In this document: positions 9,209 through 16,051 of the stretch, in pieces
Numbering within the stretch: position 1 is the first letter of the stretch
How the letters are laid out: each line of letters begins with the position of its first letter
Source: an uncultured Bacteroidia bacterium
GTDB lineage: Bacteria > Bacteroidota > Bacteroidia > Bacteroidales > UBA932
Assembly (NCBI GenBank): GCA_902768985.1
Contig: CACXNA010000001.1
Coordinates: 62,001 to 126,000 of the forward strand
DNA length: 64,000 nt
Direction of reading: 5' to 3'
The notes under the pieces: model-generated
Database searches by the model: none
Told to the model about the DNA's origin: nothing
The model's input: the letters and a program-made list of their open reading frames with translations, nothing else
Translations under genes and position numbers: made by a program

Positions 9209-9498
9209 GTCTGGAATACCCAGGGCGCCGCCCTAGGCGGGTGGGGGACTGGCCCAGGCGGAACTCCGTTCGGTCGCCTTCGGCGCCCTGCACTCCGGCC
9301 CCTCCCATTGTCTCCTGCGTCCTTCCTCGAATGAAAGGCGACAAGCAAGTTTGCCGCCTTTCATCCTCGTAAGAACTTGTATCCAACGGGCCCCTCCCCC
9401 TACCCGTGTCCGGGGGTGGACACGTCCGCTTGGGCCAGTCCCCACCCGCCTGGCGGCGTCGTGGGTCTTGTGGCTACCAATAAATTGTATCCAACAGC
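9209..9498. other. Non-coding stretch between GH8 and the helicase gene
   Basis: No gene is supported here. Most of it is the left copy of the inverted repeat element (9260-9424) plus degraded flanking GC-rich sequence. A short echo of the element's TTGTATCCAAC motif recurs at 9485-9495, right at the end of the helicase gene. Short reading frames here are by-products of the repeat. Confidence 0.7.
9260..9424 (+). repeat. Inverted repeat element, left copy
   Basis: It matches the reverse complement of 13531-13696. The outer block 9260-9322 differs at three positions from its partner, and the inner block 9371-9424 (54 nt) is identical. Between them a 48-nt segment differs in sequence but keeps hairpin-forming potential (TGAAAGGCG / CGCCTTTCA). 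The inner block also holds a perfect hairpin (CGTGTCC / GGACACG). No transposase or coding capacity is present. It bounds the AT-rich island on its left side. Confidence 0.85.
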
Positions 9499-11004
9499 TT
9501 ACTCATTATCAGGTATAAAGTGTTGAAATGGTGAGTACACTTCTGAAGATATCGGAGTAATGTCATTTGATCCCATTGGTGATTTAATAGGAATAGAGGA
9601 CGCCCTGTCCGCTAGAGAAATAGTCTCTTCGGTGAAGGTCACATGGTCACCATCGAATTCGAGAGGGATAATACCCATTTCTCCGGCCCTGTTCTTGGCG
9701 ATAATCAGTTCGGCCCGGTCAATGCCGTCCTCGCTAAGGCCCAGAAGAGCCGGACGGTGGATGAATAGAACCATATCGGCATCCTGCTCAATTGAACCTG
9801 AATCTTTCAAATCGCTCAATACAGGACGACCGAATGATGATCCTTGCCGAGTTACCAGATTACGGTTCAGCTGCGCCAACGCAATGATGGGAATGTGCAG
9901 TTCTTTTGCGGTTTCCTTCAGCTGCCGAGATATTTCGCCAATCTCAAGAGCGCGGTACTGGGCCAATGAAGCCGAAGCATGCATCAATTGTAGATAGTCG
10001 ACGAAGGCGATCTTGATACCTTTCTCCCGAACCATTCGCTTGATCTTGGACAAGAATTCCGTGATGGTGAGCCCTGGAGTCTCATCGATGTATAATGGCG
10101 CCTTAGCAGCCTTCGACAAGGCTTTCTCCAACAGTTCCCACTCATAGTCTTCCATCTTGTCCTTACCCTTTCTCTTCCCGGAGGACAGGCCTGATTCCAT
10201 ACCGATCAGACGGTCGGCCAACTCAATGTCGGCCATCTCCAGAGTAAAGAATGCCGTTGGAACATTATGATCGATAGCGGCACACTTACCCATATACAGG
10301 GCGATAGCGCTCTTGCCGTGGCCAGGGCGGGCGCCAATGACAATCAGGTTTCCGTCCTGCCAGCCGCGGGTAATCGCATCCAGTGACAGGAATCCGGACG
10401 GGATGCCGGTCAAACCCTTCGTCTTCTGTACGAACTGGAGGCGGTCCAGGGCTCTGTTCAAGGCGCTGCCGATGTCGACATACTCGCTGCGCATATTGCC
10501 TTGTACGGCGTTGTAGACCTCCGTCTGGGACTCCTCGATGAGTTTGTCCACTTCATAGGTCTCATCAAAGGCTTTCCGGAGGATGCCATACCCGGCCTCA
10601 ATGAGGTCTCGCTGGATGGTCTTTTGCTGCAGGATCTTCACGTAGTACTCTATGTTGGCTGCAGACCCTACATTCTGCGTAAGACTGGCCAGAGTGGTTG
10701 GGCCACCTATCTCTCCCAGGGTACCATCGGTTCGTAACCTGTCGGCCACCGTTGTGATATCGACAGCGCTTCGATGGTTGAATAGCCAACTGATGGCCGC
10801 GAAGATTGGACGGAGTTTGGGAGTGTAGAAACTCTTCTCTTTGAGTGAACCTACTGCCTGGTATAGGCAATCTTCATAGAGCATCATCGCACCGATTACT
10901 GCTTCTTCGGCCTCTGGTGCCTGGGGCGGCTTATGGCCGATTTCGGCCGATGCCATCTGAACCGCATCGATGGACGCGGTCCTTTTTCGTGTATTATTTG
11001 TCAT
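9499..11004 (-). CDS. DnaB-family replicative helicase, divergent/accessory type
   Basis: 501 residues. The N-terminal DnaB domain (about 25-130: KPPQAPEAEEAVIGAMM) is followed by the RecA-like helicase core. Walker A reads GARPGHGKS (224-232, K231), with GH where chromosomal DnaB proteins usually have xMG. Walker B is IKIAFVDYLQLM, and the C-terminal motifs are QLNRNLVTR and SGSIEQDADMVLFIHRP. Family members are hexameric 5'-3' helicases that unwind DNA at forks. Its AT-rich composition, island location and altered Walker A suggest a mobile-element or prophage-type paralogue, but whether the genome has another dnaB is not visible. It has its own promoter at 11027-11034. Confidence 0.85.
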   Translation of the reverse strand: MTNNTRKRTASIDAVQMASAEIGHKPPQAPEAEEAVIGAMMLYEDCLYQAVGSLKEKSFYTPKLRPIFAAISWLFNHRSAVDITTVADRLRTDGTLGEIGGPTTLASLTQNVGSAANIEYYVKILQQKTIQRDLIEAGYGILRKAFDETYEVDKLIEESQTEVYNAVQGNMRSEYVDIGSALNRALDRLQFVQKTKGLTGIPSGFLSLDAITRGWQDGNLIVIGARPGHGKSAIALYMGKCAAIDHNVPTAFFTLEMADIELADRLIGMESGLSSGKRKGKDKMEDYEWELLEKALSKAAKAPLYIDETPGLTITEFLSKIKRMVREKGIKIAFVDYLQLMHASASLAQYRALEIGEISRQLKETAKELHIPIIALAQLNRNLVTRQGSSFGRPVLSDLKDSGSIEQDADMVLFIHRPALLGLSEDGIDRAELIIAKNRAGEMGIIPLEFDGDHVTFTEETISLADRASSIPIKSPMGSNDITPISSEVYSPFQHFIPDNE

Positions 11005-11026
11005 GATATTAAGTGTTTCTCTTGGG

Positions 11027-11034
11027 CAAATATA
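11027..11034 (-). promoter_or_regulatory. Promoter of the island DnaB gene
   Basis: TATATTTG on the minus strand with a TTG exactly 19 nt upstream (about 11054-11056) is a near-ideal Bacteroidetes promoter. It sits 22 nt before the helicase start. The 11-bp inverted repeat at 11062-11091 lies immediately upstream. Confidence 0.75.
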
Positions 11035-11061
11035 GGCCCGCGTTCAGCTAAATCAAAGCAT

Positions 11062-11091
11062 TGTTTAGAACTATTTCATAAGTTCTAAACA
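11062..11091. repeat. Perfect 11-bp inverted repeat upstream of DnaB promoter
   Basis: TGTTTAGAACT and AGTTCTAAACA are separated by eight bases. There is no T-run in either direction, so a terminator is unlikely. Its position just beyond the -33 element suggests a binding site for a regulator, or a structural element of an origin-like region. Confidence 0.7.
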
Positions 11092-11130
11092 CGTTGATTA
11101 TAAGCAAGTTGTACTTGTTAAAAAGTGCTT

Positions 11131-11154
11131 GTTGAAAATGTTGAAATGTTGAAA
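11131..11154 (+). repeat. Three short direct repeats GTTGAAA
   Basis: GTTGAAA occurs at 11131, 11140 and 11148 in an AT-rich spacer between the 248-residue gene and dnaB. They could be iteron-like, but three heptamers are weak evidence alone. Confidence 0.4.
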
Positions 11155-11164
11155 ACTCGAAAGA

Positions 11165-11911
11165 CTATTTCAACTCACACAAATCGGTGAATACTCCTCT
11201 GCTAAAAGCCCAAGGCTTCTTGTCTTGCATCTCCTCCGGGGTCAACTTTGGATGATTCTTTTTCGTCTTCTTCACATGCCTCACCCATTCGCCTTTTTTT
11301 GATGGCTTGATTTCATCGTACTCGCACACGTTGAATCGGTAGCCATTATAGAGATGGCCTTCTTGTGCCCATTCATGGTTCTTCCATTTTACCTGGATAC
11401 CATTCTCTATGTCGATGCCCATAAACAGGTCGTTATACAGGTAGGTTGAATGTGGGTTCATCTCAGGCTGATCCTCTCCACTAATTGAAGGAATGCCCGT
11501 TTCTCCGTTTATGACTTGATATGCCCGGATTAGTGCTGATGCGCGAAATACTCCTTTCTCATCTTTCCCCTCGAAGGTCACATCAATCCCGGACAGATGG
11601 GTGTGGAAGGTGTTGATTTGAAATGGCTCAATAGGATCTTTACTCGGGTTATCCGAGTTTCTATGATAAACGATGTAGTCCTTGACTTGGCCTTCTTCTT
11701 CGTGGTAATAGAACTCCACGGTATAGGGAAAGATCCTCCGAACGACCTTATCTCCACTCGAAACCTCAAAGTAACCGCCAAAGAGCAGTTTTCTGGCAAT
11801 AGGGACAAATAGTTCGGACATCTTGTTGGGATTATTCTCACCAGCAGCATGTACTTCCATGAGTGACGACTTGAACTTTGTCAGCTCATTTCTAAGTGTT
11901 CTTCCATCCAT
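11165..11911 (-). CDS. Unknown protein of the island (248 aa)
   Basis: 248 residues, no signal peptide or membrane segment, charged and Lys-rich at the C-terminus. I do not recognise it with confidence. The central part (IFPYTVEFYYHEEEG ... FHTHLSGIDVTF ... ASALIRAYQ) faintly recalls uncharacterised proteins labelled as methylpurine-DNA-glycosylase-like, which share a fH..SGiDlTF pattern, but this is a memory-level resemblance. The start at MDGRTLRNEL lies 2 bp after the deiminase-fold gene's stop, so the two genes are surely co-transcribed and probably translationally coupled. Codon use is more AT-rich than in genes outside the island. Confidence 0.65.
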   Translation of the reverse strand: MDGRTLRNELTKFKSSLMEVHAAGENNPNKMSELFVPIARKLLFGGYFEVSSGDKVVRRIFPYTVEFYYHEEEGQVKDYIVYHRNSDNPSKDPIEPFQINTFHTHLSGIDVTFEGKDEKGVFRASALIRAYQVINGETGIPSISGEDQPEMNPHSTYLYNDLFMGIDIENGIQVKWKNHEWAQEGHLYNGYRFNVCEYDEIKPSKKGEWVRHVKKTKKNHPKLTPEEMQDKKPWAFSRGVFTDLCELK

Positions 11912-11913
11912 AA

Positions 11914-12756
11914 TTATTGCTCTTTATCGGTTGTTTTAATGTTCCAGCTGATGCAGTTCAGCGCTCCTCCATCCCGGACCAAGCTCAGACAGTCCGGGAC
12001 CAGTACTACCTTATGATGAGGGTAATACCCCTGGATCTGCTCGATGGCTATTTCGTCTTCGCGGAGGTTCAGTCCAGGAACAAATATACAATTATTTACC
12101 TGAAGGAAGTTCAAGTATGCCCAGGATTGTTTGGAGGGCCGGGGCATATCATAATGCAGTTCCACTACATAAAAACCTGCGATTTCAAGTTCTCTCTTCA
12201 GCTTATCCCTGAAGCTTTTGTCATAGTCAACGTAGTTGTTCATGAGTACATAGTTATCTCCTATCGACCGTACCATCCCGTCGGCGTGGCCGAACATTTC
12301 ATACCGGTCCCAAGGGACGAAGCAAATCTCACATTCAAATGCCTCCTCCAGCACCTGCCTGAGATAGTCGGGTGTATAACGCGGATTCTCCTTGAAGACC
12401 TTTTCGGTCATGATTACACGATTGCCGCTCTTGACCACGTTACCCCCATCAATGACCAGCTTAGTCTGCTTGCATTTGAGATGAAGCCCGCGGCAGATGG
12501 TCTCGTATGGCGGGATATAATCGGGATCTTTCTTCAGATAATCCGGAGCGTAGCGGTATTGAAGGAAATGTTTCTCGTCCAGCTGCAGCGGCATATAGTC
12601 CCGAGCCCAGACGTGTTTGGCAGACTCTGTATGGCGCAGGAGATGCGTTTCCACTCCTGCGCTTTCCAGAGCATTGAACAGATTTATCGCCAGCGGCATA
12701 TAATGGCGGATGCCATCGGCCAGATAGACGACATTAGTCTGGTAATCGTTAATCAT
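11914..12756 (-). CDS. Small arginine-deiminase-fold (PAD/agmatine deiminase family) enzyme
   Basis: 280 residues, shorter than agmatine deiminases (about 340-370). The family active-site set is complete: WARD (50-53), DGGN (103-106), the His-x-Asp pair in GHADG (H157, D159) and the catalytic Cys C268 in DGGALNCIS. In agmatine deiminases the Cys is usually preceded by His; here it is Asn. Such enzymes hydrolyse or transfer guanidino groups (agmatine, free or peptidyl arginine). No signal peptide is present, so it acts in the cytosol. It is sandwiched between two unknown genes in one operon, not next to polyamine genes, so a standard putrescine role is doubtful. Confidence 0.8.
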   Translation of the reverse strand: MINDYQTNVVYLADGIRHYMPLAINLFNALESAGVETHLLRHTESAKHVWARDYMPLQLDEKHFLQYRYAPDYLKKDPDYIPPYETICRGLHLKCKQTKLVIDGGNVVKSGNRVIMTEKVFKENPRYTPDYLRQVLEEAFECEICFVPWDRYEMFGHADGMVRSIGDNYVLMNNYVDYDKSFRDKLKRELEIAGFYVVELHYDMPRPSKQSWAYLNFLQVNNCIFVPGLNLREDEIAIEQIQGYYPHHKVVLVPDCLSLVRDGGALNCISWNIKTTDKEQ

Positions 12757-12768
12757 GTGCTATGCTCA

Positions 12769-13305
12769 TTAGTATTTAACCCGATTCCCGTTGAACCAGA
12801 CTTCAGGTTTCCAGGTGAGACGATTTCCATCGAACTCTTTCGTTAGCACGGTCTTCATGGCGTCAACCACATCATCCTCTTTCAGTATGGTAACCATCCC
12901 TTCCTTACCTTTCCACTCTAAATGAATCAGCAAGCTGTCTTGAGCAGTGTCTGGGTAGATATAAAGATCTTTCCTTTCGCCGCCCTCATACGTAAGGATA
13001 GTGCACTCTTTGTTGTGGAAAGAATGTAGTCCAAACACATCCGCTTTCATCAACGATTCCAGCGGGTATAACTCTGAGATTACTCTATCGGGAGTTATGT
13101 CATCGGCCTCCGGCAGAACCGAACGGGCAATTACACCTGCAAGGATTCCTTTTGTGGAATTCCTGAAGGATAGCACCGTTCCGTGAGCGCCAATTGTGAT
13201 GTCACCCCGATCCTTTCCTGGAATCATTGAATACTCATGAATCGTTGCTTCCAGCAGATCATGAAAAATCTGTTTTTGATTGTTTAAATATTCATTGTCA
13301 TTCAT
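12769..13305 (-). CDS. Unknown protein, first gene of the island operon (178 aa)
   Basis: 178 residues from the start at MNDNEYLNNQ; an upstream ATG at 13365 would lie inside the promoter box and is rejected. No signal peptide or membrane segment. The sequence is mixed alpha/beta and acidic, with no recognisable motif. It is the first gene of a three-gene operon with the deiminase-fold enzyme (12 bp downstream) and the 248-residue protein. Its promoter carries a palindrome in the spacer, so expression of the set is probably repressed under normal conditions. Function unknown. Confidence 0.6.
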   Translation of the reverse strand: MNDNEYLNNQKQIFHDLLEATIHEYSMIPGKDRGDITIGAHGTVLSFRNSTKGILAGVIARSVLPEADDITPDRVISELYPLESLMKADVFGLHSFHNKECTILTYEGGERKDLYIYPDTAQDSLLIHLEWKGKEGMVTILKEDDVVDAMKTVLTKEFDGNRLTWKPEVWFNGNRVKY

Positions 13306-13362
13306 AATAAAACCTAAAAAAGTTAAATTATTATAAATCAATGAAATGCGCATTTCTCGACG

Positions 13363-13394
13363 CAAAGATAGCGGTCCCGATTGAGACCGCCAAA
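13363..13394 (-). promoter_or_regulatory. Promoter with operator palindrome for island operon
   Basis: On the minus strand a -33 TTTG (13391-13394) and a -7 TATCTTTG (13363-13370) are separated by exactly 20 nt. That 20-nt spacer is itself an inverted repeat: GCGGTC, eight bases, GACCGC. A repressor bound there would block RNA polymerase directly. The first gene starts 57 nt downstream. Confidence 0.7.
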
Positions 13395-13530
13395 CGGATT
13401 TTGTTAAAAAGTGTTAAAGGATTTGAAAAAGTCTGTTTTCCATTGTTCGAACCTTATTCTATGCCTTTTTATTCACCAGCCTGCTTGTGTGGTAGGCGGG
13501 GAGTCGTCGGGCGGGACTGGCCCCGGAGGG

Positions 13531-13696
13531 CGTGTCCACCCCCGGACACGGGTAGGGGGAGGGGCCCGTTGGATACAAGTTCTTTTCGAAGGAGGAAGAC
13601 GCAAGCTTGCTTGCGGACTTCCGAATGAGAAAAGGACGCAGGAGACAATGGGAGGGGCCGGAATGCAGGGCGCCGCAGGCGACCGAATGGAGTTCC
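13531..13696 (-). repeat. Inverted repeat element, right copy
   Basis: Reverse-complement partner of 9260-9424. The inner block 13531-13584 is identical to its partner and the outer block 13634-13696 differs at three positions. The intervening segment is unlike the left copy in sequence but again contains a self-complementary core (GCAAGCTTGC). It lies just outside the island operon promoter. Confidence 0.85.
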
Positions 13697-13752
13697 TCCG
13701 GAGGCAGTTGCCGCCCGCCGAAGGCGTAGAAGGCTCCTTTGGGGCAAGGCCC

Positions 13753-13833
13753 GTCCTCAGATAGGGCCTGTTTTGAGGATGGGAGGTGAAATTATGGCCT
13801 TTTGTCCTCAAATAAGGCCTGTTTTGAGGATGG
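13753..13833 (+). repeat. Two direct copies of a 30-bp palindromic unit
   Basis: Copies at 13753-13782 and 13804-13833 differ at two positions. Each begins GTCCTCA and ends TTGAGGATGG, so TCCTCA/TGAGGA can pair. The period is 51 bp. Located between the right island boundary and the Hdr operon. Confidence 0.75.
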
Positions 13834-13907
13834 AAAGGGAGATTCGCCGGTCGTCCTTCGACAAGCTCAGGAACCGCCGGCGATTGACGGGCAGGGGCGG
13901 CGGGGAA

Positions 13908-15716
13908 CTAGCAGTGCTCGTTGAGGACTTCCGCGATGTCGCGCACGGGCCGGTCGGCGGCGCGGACGAAAGTCGCGAGGCAGAGCGGACAGCCGGTGAC
14001 GATCTGGTCAGGATCGGCCACGGTGAGGTTGTCGAGGGCGTTCTGCGTCATCGGGCGGCGCTGCTCGAAGCTGAGCGATAGGCTGCCCAGGCTGCCGCCG
14101 CAGCAGATGCTCTCGGCGTGGTTCTTGCCGGCCTCGACCACTTCGCCGGCGGCGGCGAGCGCCGCTCGCGGCTGCTCGTAGATGCCGCAGCCGCGGCCCA
14201 GCTCGCACGGGTCGTGCCAGACGAGGCGGAGGCCGTCCTCGCGCTGCACCGGCAGCTTGCCGGCGGCGATCAATTCCTGGAAGAAGACGCTGTGGTGCAC
14301 CACGCGGATGCCTTCCAGGGGATATTCTTCTTTAAATACGCGATAGCAGATCGGGCAGGAGAGCAGCAGGGTGTCGCAGCCGCTGGCGCGGATGATTTCG
14401 ACATTCTTGGCGATGAGCTCCCGCGCCTGTTCGGTGCGTCCGGCCATCATCAGCGGACGGCCGCAGCAGAGTCCGCCGTCCGGGTCCATCATCTTCCAGG
14501 ACACGCCCGCCTTGTCCAGCAGGGAGCCGGTGGCGCGGAGGATGGACGGCGTGAGCTGCGTCATGCAGCCCGCAAAATAGAGCACGCCGCCGCTGCCCGC
14601 CACGGCCTCGGCCATCGGCCGGACGTCGAGGTCCGCATAGGAAGGGGAGAGGGCGAATTTGCGCCGCTCGCGCTGGGCGATGCGCAGCTCCGGCCCCTGC
14701 ACGCCCACCTGGCAGACGGCGGAGCATTTGCCGCAGAGCAGGCATTTGTCGGAGATCTCGGCGATGCGGCGCTCGTTGCCGCGCCGCAGCATGCGGTTCA
14801 GATATACGGTGCAGTCGCGCAGGTTGGCCTTGCGCACGCTCATCGGGCAGGCGTCGATGCACACGCCGCAGGCGGGGCAGGAATAAACTTCCAGCAGGGC
14901 GAAGCCCTTGCGGGGATGGCGGATCTTGATTCCGGCGTTGCGCATGGGGATCAGCAGCATCTCCGCGGGGATGTGCATGTAGCGGGTGAAGGGCAGCACG
15001 CACATGAAGATGCAGAGCGCGATGGAATAAGCCCACCAGGTCGGCAGGGCGTTGAGGTCGTTGCCCAGGAACTGCCGGAACACCCAGTTGGCGGGGATGG
15101 TCAGGAAACTGCCGCCGCTGATGTGGGCCGTGAAGCTCTCGGCCAGCAGGCGCAGCGGGAATATTGCCCAGAGGGAATAGAGGCCCACCTGGTCCAGGAC
15201 GCTCAGGCGCGTGGTGCGCCGCATGCCCACGATGCGCGAAACGAAACGCTTGATGATGGCGAGGACGATGCCGCTGAGCACCAGCAGCAGGAAGAAGTCC
15301 ATCAGGAACATCAGCAGGGCGCCCTGCAGGGTCTGCTCCGTCTCGGCGACGAAGTAGTTGAAGAAGATCGGATAGTAGAAGAAACGAATGCGTTCCGGCA
15401 CGAAGAGCATGACCTCCAGGTGCCCCAGCACGATGAGCATGAACCAGCCGAAGGCGATGCTCGAATGCATGTAGCCCAGGACCTTGTTTCGCTTCCACAA
15501 CTTCACGTGGATGAGGCAGTTGAGGAAGATGTCCCGGACGTTCATCCAGATGTATTTCGGGGTGATGAGCGACAGTAGGAAGCGCTTCCGGTCCGCCTTC
15601 GGCAGCTGGCAGACCACGCGGACCATCGCGATCAGGCAGTAGCCCAGCACGAAGATCATCCCGATCACGAACGGAATCACGAACGGATCAAAGCCGCTGG
15701 CAAAACGTTCCCTCAT
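13908..15716 (-). CDS. Membrane-bound HdrD/GlpC-like Fe-S oxidoreductase
   Basis: 602 residues in three parts. Residues ~10-270 are membrane segments resembling a NarI/HdrE-type cytochrome b subunit. Next come two 4Fe-4S motifs (CPACGVCIDACPM and CLLCGKCSAVCQVGV). The C-terminus has two CCG (cysteine-rich) domains, with GLCCGRPLM and SICCGGSLG as signature pairs. This fuses the membrane quinone-reactive part and the heterodisulfide-reductase-type catalytic part in one chain. It is the last gene of the Hdr operon, overlapping the preceding ferredoxin-like gene by 4 bp. It likely passes electrons between the soluble Hdr subunits and the quinone pool; substrate unknown. Confidence 0.8.
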   Translation of the reverse strand: MRERFASGFDPFVIPFVIGMIFVLGYCLIAMVRVVCQLPKADRKRFLLSLITPKYIWMNVRDIFLNCLIHVKLWKRNKVLGYMHSSIAFGWFMLIVLGHLEVMLFVPERIRFFYYPIFFNYFVAETEQTLQGALLMFLMDFFLLLVLSGIVLAIIKRFVSRIVGMRRTTRLSVLDQVGLYSLWAIFPLRLLAESFTAHISGGSFLTIPANWVFRQFLGNDLNALPTWWAYSIALCIFMCVLPFTRYMHIPAEMLLIPMRNAGIKIRHPRKGFALLEVYSCPACGVCIDACPMSVRKANLRDCTVYLNRMLRRGNERRIAEISDKCLLCGKCSAVCQVGVQGPELRIAQRERRKFALSPSYADLDVRPMAEAVAGSGGVLYFAGCMTQLTPSILRATGSLLDKAGVSWKMMDPDGGLCCGRPLMMAGRTEQARELIAKNVEIIRASGCDTLLLSCPICYRVFKEEYPLEGIRVVHHSVFFQELIAAGKLPVQREDGLRLVWHDPCELGRGCGIYEQPRAALAAAGEVVEAGKNHAESICCGGSLGSLSLSFEQRRPMTQNALDNLTVADPDQIVTGCPLCLATFVRAADRPVRDIAEVLNEHC

Positions 15717-16051
15717 CGCACGACCTCCCCGTTTTTATCCAGCCGGCAGAGCGTCAGGATGAGCTGCCGCGTGTTGATGCCGCGCGGGCAGACCATCGTG
15801 CATTTGCCGCAGAGCATGCAGCCGGACAGCATTTTATCGACTTCTTCGTCCCGGCCGCGCTGCAGGCCGAGCAGGACCTTGCGGACGCTCATCCCCGTCC
15901 AGGACGCCGACGTGCAGGTGGCGCTGCAGCTGCCGCAGCCGATGCAGGTGAGCGCGTCCGGCTGCAACTGCACGAGGCGGTCGTAGCGGCGCCGGTCCAC
16001 CGTGTCGAGGTTGACGGCCGAGCTGGGGGAGAGCTTGAATCCGAAGTCCAT
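15713..16051 (-). CDS. HdrC-like ferredoxin subunit
   Basis: 112 residues with two 4Fe-4S binding motifs, CIGCGSCSATC and CMLCGKCTMVCP, spaced as in HdrC subunits of heterodisulfide-reductase-like complexes. It shuttles electrons between the flavin subunit and the CCG-domain subunits. It directly abuts the HdrA-like gene and overlaps the next gene by 4 bp, so translation is probably coupled. The N-terminal ~35 residues are not conserved in an obvious way. Confidence 0.8.
   Translation of the reverse strand: MDFGFKLSPSSAVNLDTVDRRRYDRLVQLQPDALTCIGCGSCSATCTSASWTGMSVRKVLLGLQRGRDEEVDKMLSGCMLCGKCTMVCPRGINTRQLILTLCRLDKNGEVVR

Larger units (their letters stand above)
13395..13907. other. Non-coding stretch right of the island
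   Basis: No gene is supported. It contains the right inverted-repeat copy (13531-13696), a pair of 30-bp direct repeats (13753-13833), and a CCTTCGACAAGCTCAGG sequence near 13855, a type of short palindromic intergenic sequence seen in many bacterial genomes. It ends at the stop codon of the Hdr operon's last gene. No clear terminator with a T-run was found for that operon. Confidence 0.65.

Noticed and set aside
9233..9445. Small frame sharing the peptide RVHPRTRVGGGARWIQVL with one at 13411-13764
   Set aside because: The shared peptide is just the translated identical block of the inverted repeat; no start signal or independent support for coding.
11062..11091. Terminator for the 248-residue gene
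   Set aside because: The perfect inverted repeat lacks a following T-run on the minus strand and abuts the dnaB promoter, so an operator or origin element is more likely.
9260..13696. Inverted repeats as terminal repeats of an insertion sequence
   Set aside because: No transposase or integrase lies between them, and no flanking target duplication was recognised; kept as an element of unknown mobility.
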